A stretch of DNA of 64,000 nucleotides from Pseudoalteromonas luteoviolacea (GTDB lineage Bacteria; Pseudomonadota; Gammaproteobacteria; Enterobacterales; Alteromonadaceae): assembly GCF_001750165.1 (NCBI RefSeq), contig NZ_CP015412.1, forward strand, positions 1,116,001 through 1,180,000, read 5' to 3'. A program made the position numbers and the translations under genes. The first letter of the stretch is position 1. Every line of letters starts with the position of its first letter. Positions 25,010-34,558 of the stretch are shown here, piece after piece. Under the pieces are notes generated by a model that saw only the letters and a list, made by a program, of their open reading frames with translations, was not told the DNA's origin and searched no databases.

Positions 25010-25711
25010 TTATTCTTCACCGCTTTTTAAAAACTGAATCTCAGGACTTTCAAGCGAAAATACTCGGCCATCGTCGAGTGTCATTTCAATGTAAAAACTC
25101 ATCGGATAGCCTGCATCTGGTGCCGTGTTTAAAATTAAGTCTGTACTAAAGCCAAGTGATTTTAAAGGCTCGCCATCGGCTGTTTCAATGTACTCATTTA
25201 CTGCTGTGTAGATACGTTTATCGTCTTTGTAGACATAGTATTGATTTGGAAAGCTGGCAAAAGACACGGAAAAGAATGGGTTTAAGTTGCTGCCTGCTGG
25301 GGCTGTTTCATTAAAATCATAAGGGGAAGTGATCACGATGGACTGGATGTTTTCTTTGGTTGTCTCAGGTACTGGTGACAGCGCATAGGCTTTACTGATG
25401 AGTGAGAGCGGCATTAAATTAAATAGAGATGCCTTGAGCGTAACTATGTCTGTGGCGGTATCTAATCCAAAAATTAAGTGATTGTATTTAATCGGTGTAT
25501 TTTCTTGATAAGAGTCGCCGCGATTAATGTCTTCTTTTGAAAGTGTGGAGTTTAGTTCGCGATTAAATAAATGCAGTTCTACACCTGTAACGATTTTTTC
25601 GGTTTGGGACTCGCTTGGTGGTTGAGGAGTTGTCGGCCCACTTGAGTCTGAGCCGCAGCCAAATAAAGTTGTCACCAAAACAAATAATCCCGCTGAGCCT
25701 AAATAGCGCAT
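25010..25711 (-). CDS. Hypothetical lipoprotein
   Basis: The ATG at 25711 is preferred because AAAGGA lies six bases upstream and it starts a lipoprotein signal (MRYLGSAGLFVLVTTLFGCG, lipobox LFGC). In-frame ATGs at 25726 and 25771 lack a signal shape. The mature protein (about 215 residues) opens with a Ser/Pro/Thr linker (SSGPTTPQPPSESQ) and then has beta-rich sequence with no known domain. It contains an internal hydrophobic stretch (FNLMPLSLISKAYAL). It is monocistronic, between the integron and the RND operon. Confidence 0.7.
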   Translation of the reverse strand: MRYLGSAGLFVLVTTLFGCGSDSSGPTTPQPPSESQTEKIVTGVELHLFNRELNSTLSKEDINRGDSYQENTPIKYNHLIFGLDTATDIVTLKASLFNLMPLSLISKAYALSPVPETTKENIQSIVITSPYDFNETAPAGSNLNPFFSVSFASFPNQYYVYKDDKRIYTAVNEYIETADGEPLKSLGFSTDLILNTAPDAGYPMSFYIEMTLDDGRVFSLESPEIQFLKSGEE

Positions 25712-25858
25712 AGTAAATCCTTTCATATTAATTTTACGCGACGAAGTATGGACCAAAATAGGAACGATCATTGTTATTTATTGTTACCGAGGAAGTTTGG
25801 GAGAGCTGTTAGGCTGCGTGGATAGGTTTAGGTGCTCAGCGATGAGCACCTGTTTGCT

Positions 25859-28800
25859 TTAAATTTCAGTGGCAAACTGTGTTTCGTTTAGTGCTTTTTC
25901 AGACTCAACTTCTCCTCGGTGGTCAGAAGCCAGCTTTTCATAAAGCAGCGGCAAGACAATCAGCGTGAAGAACGTCCCGATCAGCATACCTGCAACCAGA
26001 ATAATACCAATGCTGTTTCTTGCTTCTGCACCAGCGCCTGTAACAAGGACTAGCGGGAAGTGACCCAGCACGGTTGCGCCCGTTGTCATTAAGATAGGAC
26101 GAAGGCGGGTTGCCGCAGCACCTTTGACAGCCTCAAATTTATTTTTACCTTCAAGTTGTAAATGGTTGGCAAATTCCACAATTAAAATCCCATTTTTGGC
26201 GATAAGGCCAATCAAGGTAATAAGGCCGATTTGGCTGTAAATATTCACCGTGGTAAGTGATAAAAACGGTAACATCAGTGCGCCAGATAATGCCAAAGGC
26301 GCGCACCCAAGTAGCACAACAAGAGGATCTCTAAAGCTATTAAACTGAATCGCTAATAAGAAATACACCACAATCATAGCGACCAAGAGTACCCCAACCA
26401 TGGTATTACCCTCTTTACGAAGCTGCCTTGACTCGCCCGCATAATCAATTGAGTAATGTGCAGGCAAGATTTCTTTGGCAATGTCTTCAATACTGCTTAG
26501 CCCTTGCTCCTTGGTGATGTGTGGCAGCACGCCCGCTAAGATCCTGAACGAGTCTTGTTGGTTAAATGAACCCAAAACACGCGGACTGGTGAAGGTACGC
26601 AAAGTGGCAAAGGCAGAGACTGGAATGAGCGTGCCTTGGTCATTTCTAACTTGCATATCCAGAATATTTTCAGGATTGTAACGCTCATCATCATCCACAA
26701 TTGGGATCACGCGGTAAGCTTTACCCTCTTTGTTGAAGTAGTTCACAAAGTTGTTGGACATCAATACACTCAGCTGGTTATTTACATCCGCGAGATCCAG
26801 ACCTAGATCAGCAACCAGTAAGCGGTCTATTTCTAGCTCTGCCTGTGGCAAGTCAATTTTAAGGTCGGTATTCACAAACATAAATTGGCCGCTGGCGTTG
26901 GCCTTAGCAATGATTTGGTCTGCGTATTGCTTCATCGTTTGTGCATCATCACTGGATCTCAGCACCACTTCGACATCAAACTGGCCTGCGGTTGGCAAAG
27001 AAGCCGGCAGGATAGGGAATAAGCTTAACCCTGTGACACTTCCTAGACGACCGTACAAATCAAACAATAAGTCATGTACTGAGTTTTCGCGTTCTTCATA
27101 TGGGGCAAGTTCTACGCCACCAAAACCCGCAGCTGCTGTGACAATTTGCCAAGTAAATTGACCGCCTTCTGTTGCGTTCATCACGCGTGCTGTTTCATTC
27201 ATTTTCTCTGCGGTGTAGACCTGTGAAGACTCAGGCGGCGCTTCTATCACCACTTGCACACTGCTCTGATCTTCAATCGGCGCAAGTTCTTTTTGCGATA
27301 ACAAGTAAAACGGCACTGACAGGAGTGAGAACACGATGGCGACAAAAAATATTTGTGTGCGCCACTGGAACAAGGTGTCTAAGCTCTTGAAATAGAATGC
27401 TTGGAGTCTATCAAAATAGCCATTCACAGCTTGAGTCAACTTGCCTTCTTTGCCGCCTTCTGGGCTAACATAGGCACTCATGATGGGCGAGAGGGTTACG
27501 GCGACCAGTCCTGAAATTAAGACTGCAATGGCCAAAGTAAAGGCAAATTCACGGAACAAGAAGCCCGTTAAGCCCGTTAAAAAGCCAATCGGTGCATACA
27601 CGGCTGCAAGGGTTAAGGTCATCGCAATGACGGGCACAAGGAGCTGTCTTGAGCTGATCAGCGCCGCTTGCAATCTGGGCTTGCCTTCTCGCATGTGGCG
27701 GGCAACATTTTCAACGACCACGATGGCATCATCGACGACCAAACCAACCGAGAGCACGATGGCCAAAATCGTGAGTAGATTTAACGAGAATCCCATGACT
27801 GAGATCACGGCAATCGCACCTAAAATAGAGATTGGAATGGTGATAAGTGGCACCATGGCGGTTCTGAATGAGCCCATCATGGCAACGACAACGATACCGA
27901 CCAGCAGTACAGTCTCAGCAAGGGTGGTAAAGATCTCCTTGATTGAATCACGCATGTAGAGTGTACCGTCGTAGCCAATCGAGATTTTCATGCCATCAGG
28001 TAAAATCTGGTTGATTTCGGCCAACTTTGCATAGAGCGCATCACCGATATTTATCTCATTGGCACCAGGTAGCGCCCAAACTGCTAAGAATACCGTATCG
28101 TGATAATCTAAACGGGCGGTCACCATACCGGGGGCTTCGCCAATTTCAATATCGGCAATGTCGCCCAGTTTTAACTGTGCAGTGTCTGTCTCTTTTACAA
28201 CCAGCTGCTCAAAGTCAGCAACGCTTTTTAGACTGGTGTTGGCCATTAAGTCGATGCGTTGACGATTATTTTCGGTGTAACCAATAGTCGCAATGGTATT
28301 GTTTGCTTGCAGTGCAGCAAACACATCACTGGCGCTGAGGTTATAAATGGCCAGTTTATCTGTGTCTAGCCAAACACGCATTGCTGGGTTTCTACCGCCC
28401 TCTAGAGTGACTTTTTGTACCCCAGGAATATCTGACATAGACGGCACGACATTTCTGACCAGATAATCACTGACTTCGTTTCTTGGTAAGCCTTGCGATT
28501 CAACGTCGAGATAAAATACCGCGTAGGGGCTATCAGCTCGTACGATTTGAATGGCTGGGTCTTCCGCGCCAGTTGGCAGCTCAAACTTAATTTGGTTAAG
28601 TCGTGTAGTCAGCTCTGCAAGGGCATCGGTTGTACTGTGATTCAAATCAAGCCAAGCGGTTACTTTGCTCAGCCCTGATGTGGTGACTGAGTCAACATAG
28701 TCGACGCCAGGTACCGTCGATGCCACACGTTCTATAGGCTCGGTAACATAGCCTTTGACAACATCGGCCGCTGCACCTGTGTAGACGGTATTGATGACGA

Positions 28801-28957
28801 GCGAGGCACTTTCAATTTTTGGATATTGCTGAACGGAGATCTGCCGAGCGGCATTCACACCCGCTAAAATAATCAATAAGGACAGCACAATTGCCAACAC
28901 CGGACGGTTGACAAAAATATCCATGATTGACGGTTTGTTTTCGTGTAATGAGCTCAT
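25859..28957 (-). CDS. RND family efflux pump inner-membrane permease
   Basis: This 1032-residue member of the HAE1/AcrB-like RND family is a proton-driven trimeric pump. The N-terminal helix is in FVNRPVLAIVLSLLIILAGV, followed by the porter-domain QQYPKIESASL and TEPIERVASTVPGVDYV motifs. The proton-relay aspartates are in VGLVVDDAIVVVENV (TM4). The permease repeats in two halves with a second set of helices near residues 860-1010 (GLIAKNGILIVEFANHL). Translation is coupled to the adaptor gene: its ATG overlaps the adaptor stop (TAATG). No outer-membrane channel gene follows, so it probably uses a TolC-type channel encoded elsewhere. The substrate is unknown. Confidence 0.93.
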   Translation of the reverse strand: MSSLHENKPSIMDIFVNRPVLAIVLSLLIILAGVNAARQISVQQYPKIESASLVINTVYTGAAADVVKGYVTEPIERVASTVPGVDYVDSVTTSGLSKVTAWLDLNHSTTDALAELTTRLNQIKFELPTGAEDPAIQIVRADSPYAVFYLDVESQGLPRNEVSDYLVRNVVPSMSDIPGVQKVTLEGGRNPAMRVWLDTDKLAIYNLSASDVFAALQANNTIATIGYTENNRQRIDLMANTSLKSVADFEQLVVKETDTAQLKLGDIADIEIGEAPGMVTARLDYHDTVFLAVWALPGANEINIGDALYAKLAEINQILPDGMKISIGYDGTLYMRDSIKEIFTTLAETVLLVGIVVVAMMGSFRTAMVPLITIPISILGAIAVISVMGFSLNLLTILAIVLSVGLVVDDAIVVVENVARHMREGKPRLQAALISSRQLLVPVIAMTLTLAAVYAPIGFLTGLTGFLFREFAFTLAIAVLISGLVAVTLSPIMSAYVSPEGGKEGKLTQAVNGYFDRLQAFYFKSLDTLFQWRTQIFFVAIVFSLLSVPFYLLSQKELAPIEDQSSVQVVIEAPPESSQVYTAEKMNETARVMNATEGGQFTWQIVTAAAGFGGVELAPYEERENSVHDLLFDLYGRLGSVTGLSLFPILPASLPTAGQFDVEVVLRSSDDAQTMKQYADQIIAKANASGQFMFVNTDLKIDLPQAELEIDRLLVADLGLDLADVNNQLSVLMSNNFVNYFNKEGKAYRVIPIVDDDERYNPENILDMQVRNDQGTLIPVSAFATLRTFTSPRVLGSFNQQDSFRILAGVLPHITKEQGLSSIEDIAKEILPAHYSIDYAGESRQLRKEGNTMVGVLLVAMIVVYFLLAIQFNSFRDPLVVLLGCAPLALSGALMLPFLSLTTVNIYSQIGLITLIGLIAKNGILIVEFANHLQLEGKNKFEAVKGAAATRLRPILMTTGATVLGHFPLVLVTGAGAEARNSIGIILVAGMLIGTFFTLIVLPLLYEKLASDHRGEVESEKALNETQFATEI

Positions 28958-30069
28958 TACTGCACTCCGTTTTCACTTTGCGTTGACGCCGTTTGCTCGG
29001 TAAAAACCAATAAGTTTTCTCTGAGTTTAAATGCCCCTTCGCTGGCAATAAATTCACCGCCAGTGAGCCCTGATAAGACAATTTGATTGTCTTGAACTTT
29101 GTCACCTAACGTCACTTTAATGGGAGTTGCACGCCAGTTTTGCTCATCGTCTTTTTCTAACTTGTATACAAACTCACCAAAGTGACTACGTGTAATTGCA
29201 TTGGTGGGGACCATCACGGCGTTCACGGTTGTTGAAGGAATTTTCACCATGGCCATTTGGTTGTGATTAAATAACTTGTCTTTATTGGAGAGCAATGCAC
29301 GATAGCTTTGCTGGCGTGAGTTCAAATCGATACTTGGCTTCTTTGCGATGATCTGTGCTTTATAGTCGCTTTGAACATTTTGGCTGTTATTTGAAAATGA
29401 GATGCTGACTTCACTGCCAATACTTGGCTGAGACAAGGTTTGTGGCACATGAAAATCGACCCAAATAGCGTTATCGTTGCCTACCATGGTGGTAATTTGG
29501 CTATTCACATCTAAAAATTGGCCAATTTGATATTGATCGAACCCCGTCTGTCCAGCGAAGGGTGCACGAATGGTTTTTTTAGCGATCAGGGCTTGTAGGT
29601 TTTGTACTTCTGCTTCACCAATGCTGACGTCTGCTTCTGCCTTATCAACCTCATCAGGGCTAATTCTTTTTTGTTGAAGTAATTTGACCACACGAGCATA
29701 GGTCGATTTAGCCAGTTTAACACGTGCTTTTGCCGCTTTTAGATTGGCTTCATCGATACTGGTATCGAGCTTAAGTAGGATTTGGTCGGAGGTAACTGTG
29801 TCACCGGGATTAAACCCCACATAGGTGATCTGTCCAGAGTACTCATTACTAATGGTCATATTTTGGCGAGCCTGTAACTGACCGACCACATTGATATATG
29901 TAGTATGTTCAACAGCTTGGGCATACGTACTTTTGACAGAGGCTGATGGTTCAGGGAAAGATTCACCGAACGCAATCATTGCCTGTATTTGGCTAAATTT
30001 AATAAAACCTAGACTGGCTATCACAACAAGGACAATAAAAATAGCTGCGAGCCAACGTTTAATATTCAT
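28957..30069 (-). CDS. RND efflux membrane-fusion (adaptor) protein
   Basis: This 370-residue HlyD/AcrA-type periplasmic adaptor has an N-terminal membrane anchor (AAIFIVLVVIASLGFIKF). The lipoyl half-motifs are YVGFNPGDTVTSDQILLKLD and KKTIRAPFAGQTGFDQYQIGQFLD, bracketing a coiled-coil hairpin (about 95-160). The beta-barrel and membrane-proximal domains follow. GGAG precedes the ATG at 30069. It joins the permease to an outer-membrane channel. It lies 18 bases after the tetR stop and overlaps the permease start. Confidence 0.92.
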   Translation of the reverse strand: MNIKRWLAAIFIVLVVIASLGFIKFSQIQAMIAFGESFPEPSASVKSTYAQAVEHTTYINVVGQLQARQNMTISNEYSGQITYVGFNPGDTVTSDQILLKLDTSIDEANLKAAKARVKLAKSTYARVVKLLQQKRISPDEVDKAEADVSIGEAEVQNLQALIAKKTIRAPFAGQTGFDQYQIGQFLDVNSQITTMVGNDNAIWVDFHVPQTLSQPSIGSEVSISFSNNSQNVQSDYKAQIIAKKPSIDLNSRQQSYRALLSNKDKLFNHNQMAMVKIPSTTVNAVMVPTNAITRSHFGEFVYKLEKDDEQNWRATPIKVTLGDKVQDNQIVLSGLTGGEFIASEGAFKLRENLLVFTEQTASTQSENGVQ

Positions 30070-30087
30070 AATAACTCCGATGTGTGA

Positions 30088-30813
30088 TTAGCGCAGGTTA
30101 AGCGCAATGAGTTGTTGCTCGATTTTTTTGAGCGACGCGTTATTCAGCGGTTGCTTCCATGGGTAACTATTAAGTAGACGCACTGAACTTCTGATAATTG
30201 GGTGGTTAAGTGGTAATGGTGCAAGCAATGAATCAGTTCCTTCTATGATTTGTTTTGTTTGTTGTACACGCTGCACTTGCTCGTAGCCGACAGTAAGCGC
30301 CCAGCCACTGATAATGATCTCTTCTATAACCTCAGCCAAGTTTGGCACAGCTTCGAGCTCGCCTGCATTAATACCTTCGGCGAGTGCTACTTTAAAAGAT
30401 GATTCGCATCTAGACTGCGCTTCAATGATTTTACTGGTCCAGTAATTAGACCCTTTTTTAATAACAGCTTCATTGGTGGCATAGGTTTGTAATGCGTAAT
30501 CAAACTCGAATAGTTGAAGTTTTTCAGGTGAGATTAGGCTAATAGCGATGATTTTTTCAGGCGCAGTGAGTTCAAGGGTCAGCACTTGGTTAAATACATT
30601 GGAGAGGTGAATAAAAGACTCGTTGGCAAGGGCCAATACGATATCTTCTTTACTTTGTACGAATTTATAGACAGACCCCATCGAAAGTCCGGCAATACGC
30701 GCAATTTTTGCCATGGTGAAGTCAGTAATTGATGATTCGTTGATACATTGCTCGGCGGCTGAAAGGATCATCTTTTGCTGAGTTTGTTGGTCATATTTTG
30801 GCGCTGGTGCCAT
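30088..30813 (-). CDS. TetR/AcrR family transcriptional regulator
   Basis: This 241-residue protein has an N-terminal helix-turn-helix (ILSAAEQCINESSITDFTMA, KIARIAGLSMGSVYKFVQSK). The C-terminal ligand-binding domain is helical and family-variable. It is the first gene of the efflux operon, so it probably represses its own operon and is released by a pump substrate. AGAGGT precedes the ATG at 30813. A 19-base palindrome lies 34 bases upstream over the promoter. Confidence 0.9.
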   Translation of the reverse strand: MAPAPKYDQQTQQKMILSAAEQCINESSITDFTMAKIARIAGLSMGSVYKFVQSKEDIVLALANESFIHLSNVFNQVLTLELTAPEKIIAISLISPEKLQLFEFDYALQTYATNEAVIKKGSNYWTSKIIEAQSRCESSFKVALAEGINAGELEAVPNLAEVIEEIIISGWALTVGYEQVQRVQQTKQIIEGTDSLLAPLPLNHPIIRSSVRLLNSYPWKQPLNNASLKKIEQQLIALNLR

Positions 30814-30846
30814 ACAAGTACCTCTAGATTAGCAGTTTTGATTTTT

Positions 30847-30865
30847 ATTCGAATGACATTCGAAT
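30847..30865 (-). promoter_or_regulatory. Palindromic operator of the tetR-efflux operon
   Basis: ATTCGAATGACATTCGAAT is a perfect inverted repeat around one central base. Each arm contains the self-complementary octamer ATTCGAAT, 11 bases apart. Size and location, at the predicted transcription start, suit a TetR-dimer operator. Confidence 0.75.
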
Positions 30866-30871
30866 GTGGTT

Positions 30872-30899
30872 ATTCTATGCTTATAATCTACTTTGTCAA
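30872..30899 (-). promoter_or_regulatory. Predicted sigma-70 promoter of tetR-efflux operon
   Basis: On the minus strand, TTGACA (30899-30894) is followed after 16 bases by TAGAAT (30877-30872). Transcription would begin near 30865, at the edge of the palindromic operator. Confidence 0.6.
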
Positions 30900-31036
30900 T
30901 CTAGGTTTTTATAAATATTTTTATCTAACTGTTTTACTGGGAATAAAAAATCATAATTTTAAGCTATGTACTTGATGATCTTTTTGAGAACGTTTAGTTT
31001 GAGGATGGTTTTTATGAAATAAAGGAGAAATGCAAA

Positions 31037-31180
31037 ATGAACTTGAAGAAAAAAAACCTCAAACAGCTAAGTGAAGATACGCACTTAAACCTTAAGCTAG
31101 CCGACTTGGTTGCTGGTGGTGCTAAGCCGCCAATTCGGCTGATGTGTACGACAACTTTAGATACAGAAATGAAGCGTTAA
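31037..31180 (+). CDS. Small peptide with VAGG leader-like motif
   Basis: The 47-residue product has AGGAGA at suitable spacing before the ATG at 31037. The first part (MNLKKKNLKQLSEDTHLNLK) is Lys/Leu-rich and amphipathic. LADLVAGGAK follows, then a short basic/hydrophobic tail with one Cys (PPIRLMCTTTLDTEMKR). This layout (KKxLKxLS, then a xxVAGG site) matches the leaders of double-glycine secreted peptides and RiPP precursors frequent in Pseudoalteromonas. Cleavage after GG would release about 19 residues. No modifying enzyme or peptidase-transporter is adjacent. It could be an orphan precursor, a decayed one, or a small protein of another kind. Confidence 0.6.
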   Translation: MNLKKKNLKQLSEDTHLNLKLADLVAGGAKPPIRLMCTTTLDTEMKR

Positions 31181-31442
31181 TTGATGCTTTAAGTGCGGTA
31201 TAAAATCGCCTTTATCAGACGGTTATGTCAGATAACGTTATTCCAAAGCATGCTTTTGAGCAAGTAACTTGGCTAAGTATGCTTTTAAGGCCTAACCGCT
31301 TTTTATCATCCTCTTCACCCAACAACATAATTCATACGTATTTGCCAGCCGTGCCTGGTGCCTTGAGCGACTTTATCACTACTTTGATTAAATATTTCAA
31401 ACTGCCAATCGTATTAATAACAAAGAACAAAAGAGTTTAGGT

Positions 31443-32237
31443 ATGGCTGTAGGTAATTATCGAAAAACACAGGTCTTAAAAAGCGAATATTTAACACCAA
31501 ATATGAAGCGCATTGTTGTAACAGGAGCGGATTTAGCCAGTTTTCCAGAGGGGTTTGAAGCTGGATATGTAAAATTACTTTTTACTAAACAAGGCAGAGT
31601 GTTACGCGAAGATGAAGCCTTTGCGCAATTGGCAAATAACAACATCATGATGCGAACTTATACAGTACGCGCATTTGATAAGCAGGCTCAGCAATTGACG
31701 ATAGACTTTGCACTGCATGAAAAAGAAGGCGCAATTGCACCTGCCTCTGACTGGGCTAAGGCGGCTCAGTTTGGTGATGAGATTATTGTTGGCGGGCCCG
31801 GTAAAACAATAGGTGTTGATCACAGTGCTGACTGGTTTTTATTGGTAGGAGATATGACCGCTCTGCCAGCCATCAGCTGTTATTTAGAGGACTTACCTGA
31901 GTGTGCTCATGGGTATGCGGTTATTGAAGTGACAAGCCCAGAAGATATTCAAGATTTAAATAAGCCCAGTGGCATTGAGGTTATCTGGCAGGTTAATACC
32001 ACACCAGGTAAAAATAGTTCGTTGTTCGATGCCGTTAAAGACATTGACTGGCAGCAAGGTGGTGTATATGTGTGGTGTGCATGTGAATTCGACATGATGA
32101 AGACCCTTCGCCGTTGGTTTAAAAAGGAAAAAGGGCTTGAAAAAGAGCAAATGTACGTCAGCAGCTACTGGAAATTAGATTGCACTGAAGAAGAACATAA
32201 AGCCGAAAAATTATCTGATTCAAACCTGCCAAATTGA
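31443..32237 (+). CDS. Siderophore-interacting protein (FAD-binding ferric reductase)
   Basis: This 264-residue SIP/ViuB-like flavoprotein releases iron from ferric siderophores by reduction in the cytoplasm. The FAD-binding motif MRTYTVRAFDKQAQQLTIDF is present, with phosphate-contacting FALHEKEGAIAPASDWA. The NAD(P)H domain contains LLVGDMTALPAISCYLEDLP, and VYVWCACEFDMMKTLRRWF follows near the end. The ATG at 31443 lies three bases after the stop of an uncertain upstream frame. No siderophore receptor or transporter is adjacent. Confidence 0.9.
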   Translation: MAVGNYRKTQVLKSEYLTPNMKRIVVTGADLASFPEGFEAGYVKLLFTKQGRVLREDEAFAQLANNNIMMRTYTVRAFDKQAQQLTIDFALHEKEGAIAPASDWAKAAQFGDEIIVGGPGKTIGVDHSADWFLLVGDMTALPAISCYLEDLPECAHGYAVIEVTSPEDIQDLNKPSGIEVIWQVNTTPGKNSSLFDAVKDIDWQQGGVYVWCACEFDMMKTLRRWFKKEKGLEKEQMYVSSYWKLDCTEEEHKAEKLSDSNLPN

Positions 32238-33269
32238 CCACAATATGCTTTATTTTTGCGGGTCCATCTTTGTCATTGCTGATTTTAAAATGCGTCATTG
32301 TTTGTATGGACCCAGTTGAGACTGTCTAAACAGTACTCACTAAACTTTGTTGATAAATTAAGTCCCATCAGAAAATTTCAATTTATTCAATTGCATAGAT
32401 TCATGCAGCGCTTAGTAAACAGGTTGCATATGATGTTGATTCACTAAATCGCCAAGTTGTTAAGTAGGTTGATGGACAGAAAACCGTCAGCACCGTTTCA
32501 TGACCGATCAACTTGATCCTCCAAGACTTGTTGTTCGTTCCGCCAGCGGCGAAATCGCACAGCAACTTTGTAGAGACACCTTTGGTTGTAAATTTGGCGA
32601 ATGTTTTTTCAAGTGAGTTGTTGTTTAGTTGAGTTTAAAAACTAAAGTTGTATGGGCTTTCCACTATGATGGAACGTTTGTTTATTTAAAGCATATCTAA
32701 TGTTATCAATAATATAGAATTAAGCCCGGCGAATTTAATATACTTGCTTAGCTGATTTTACCTCAAGGCCATCAAATTAGCTCAAACAGGATTTTGAAAG
32801 TAAACCGTTTTTATATAGATTAATTTTTATGATTTAGGCTTTAGTATTAAAGTTGATGAACTAAAACGATGTAAGATTTTTTAGAAAAACTTGAAGGGTG
32901 ATTGTAAAATATAAACTCAATATGGATAATGTAACATGCATGCGAATAGTATGAAGGTTTAACCTCTTTTGGGTGCTGTGTTTAGATTATTGATTTTAAC
33001 CTTTTGGCTCTCTTATCGGTCAATGCTGAGTGTTGCGTTTTATTTTTTAGCTAGGACTTGATATTTGTTCTATTGTTGAACGTTCTACGCCATTGAAAAA
33101 TAGGCTTTTGAATAATTCAGTGTGTGAATTTACTAATATTTTTATAAATTCATAAATTCATAAATTCATAATTTCTAATTTTATTATTCATTTAATCTGA
33201 TGGTTTTTTGACTGGGTTTGTTTTTTTATATATGTTGGTCAATGAATGTTTAAGAAGAAAGAGGTAAGG
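32238..33269. other. Long gene-poor region
   Basis: About 1 kb has no convincing gene. An 8-bp inverted repeat GGGTCCAT / ATGGACCC (32260-32267 with 32306-32313) follows the siderophore-interacting gene and may end its transcript. A less AT-rich stretch at 32460-32600 is free of long frames and could be a decayed gene; I recognise no homology. Three tandem copies of ATAAATTC-like units lie at 33144-33170, just upstream of the next gene. Confidence 0.5.
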
Positions 33270-33572
33270 ATGCGAGTAATAATTTTTCTATCATTGATTT
33301 CAGCTAGTTTCTTATCAAGTGCTAGTGATATTTATTTTCGAGGCAGTAAGTGTAAAGCAGATAATAATGTCAAAGATGTTTATTTTCGTGACACCACAAT
33401 ATTTGATCAAAAGTTCCCAAAACATGAGGCGCTTGCTAGTTTAAAGCAGACACTACTAACAAAAGCTTATGACCAAATTTCAAGTGGCAAAAGTTATGTG
33501 ATTCAGTCACTCAGGTTTAAGCAAGATGAAGAAAAATTGAGAGTGGGAAAATCACTAGAAGTGCTCAATTAA
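33270..33572 (+). CDS. Secreted protein, N-terminal part (frameshifted gene)
   Basis: The ATG at 33270 follows GAGGTAAGG and starts a signal peptide (MRVIIFLSLISASFLSSAS). The frame closes at 33572, but the protein-like sequence appears to continue in the -1 frame: after QDEEK at the AAAAA run (33532-33536) the alternative frame reads IESGKITRSAQLTGFLHLSAV and joins smoothly to the following 325-residue frame. I infer a one-base loss in the A run, giving one broken gene of about 429 residues. A sequencing error or ribosomal slippage are alternatives. The family is unknown. Confidence 0.6.
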   Translation: MRVIIFLSLISASFLSSASDIYFRGSKCKADNNVKDVYFRDTTIFDQKFPKHEALASLKQTLLTKAYDQISSGKSYVIQSLRFKQDEEKLRVGKSLEVLN

Positions 33573-33580
33573 CAGGTTTT

Positions 33581-34558
33581 TTGCATCTGTCTGCTGTTAC
33601 AGATTGTGAACATGGTCAAGTGATTAACAAAAATGAATATAATAAGCTTGGATTTGTTTATAATTATTCAAACATAGCACTCGAAAAACGACAAGTGAGT
33701 ACGGCGGTCTTAGACCAGCAAATAATGTCTACTATGCTAAATGAAAATAGTATTTATGGACTTGGTCTAGGGGAGTCTTATGATAATGCACTTAAAGTAA
33801 TTGGTCGGTTTAGCTTCGATTGGCAAGTTAATGATATTTGGCGACTAGTAACCGTAGGGCGTAATACCGCCTTATTTTTCAAACAAGACATTTTAGTTGG
33901 GGCTCAGTATCACAGGCAATTGCTACCGAAGGTATGGAGTAACCTGATAGAATTGGCTGCATCAAAACCGTCTCTCAAGGTTGATGGAAATAGTCTTAAC
34001 ATAGTGAATCAAGCTATTTCCGCTTCTCACTTAGCCGTTTTAGAGCAGCAGTATAGTATGCTTGACTATGACACCTATAGAATTTCTGAAGATGAATCGG
34101 AACTGAGGATAGCTGGGTTAGTCATAGGCAAACTACCGACACAAGCAGATCTTATTGCTTCTTTACCATGCTACGATGAATATACGCCAGTTCAAGACTT
34201 TATAAATGAGTACAGCGATGGTTTACCTAAGCTCTATGGGCAAACTGGTAAAACAGGGTTTTTAACTGGGTGTGGTCAAATTATTCAGGTTAGGAATGAT
34301 AATCGTTTCATATCACTGGTTTTAACTGAACAAGCTAACTTTACAAATGCATATTTAATTCACTCTCATAAATTTTCAGATCTATTTTCAGGTTGGGCTT
34401 TTTATGGTGTTGGTTATTTAGAACAAGTTAAACCTAACAATGGTTTTAAAATAATTAACGCTAAAGACGGAATATATGAAGTTCAAGCTGGTAAGTGGTT
34501 TGGGCACTTTACTACTGATGAAGGGCTCGCATACGAAGGTACTTTTCATTTCCAATAA
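33581..34558 (+). CDS. Secreted protein, C-terminal part (frameshifted gene)
   Basis: The open frame of about 325 residues is formally opened by TTG at 33581. There is no ribosome site or signal peptide of its own, which supports its being the 3' portion of the gene starting at 33270. The sequence is mixed alpha/beta with a hydrophilic middle and contains three cysteines in the downstream half (LIASLPCYDE, FLTGCGQI). It ends KWFGHFTTDEGLAYEGTFHFQ. No domain is recognised. Its product would be periplasmic or secreted if fused to the upstream signal peptide. Confidence 0.6.
   Translation: MHLSAVTDCEHGQVINKNEYNKLGFVYNYSNIALEKRQVSTAVLDQQIMSTMLNENSIYGLGLGESYDNALKVIGRFSFDWQVNDIWRLVTVGRNTALFFKQDILVGAQYHRQLLPKVWSNLIELAASKPSLKVDGNSLNIVNQAISASHLAVLEQQYSMLDYDTYRISEDESELRIAGLVIGKLPTQADLIASLPCYDEYTPVQDFINEYSDGLPKLYGQTGKTGFLTGCGQIIQVRNDNRFISLVLTEQANFTNAYLIHSHKFSDLFSGWAFYGVGYLEQVKPNNGFKIINAKDGIYEVQAGKWFGHFTTDEGLAYEGTFHFQ

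Noticed and set aside
27480..27959. 159-residue ORF antisense to the RND permease
   Set aside because: Lies wholly inside a well-supported gene and has no ribosome site or protein-like features.
31225..31440. 71-residue ORF just before the siderophore-interacting gene
   Set aside because: No ribosome site, no recognisable family, odd Ser/Asn composition; not enough to call a gene.
32460..32600. Decayed transposase in the 32.5 kb gap
   Set aside because: Less AT-rich than its surroundings, but neither strand gave a recognisable motif.
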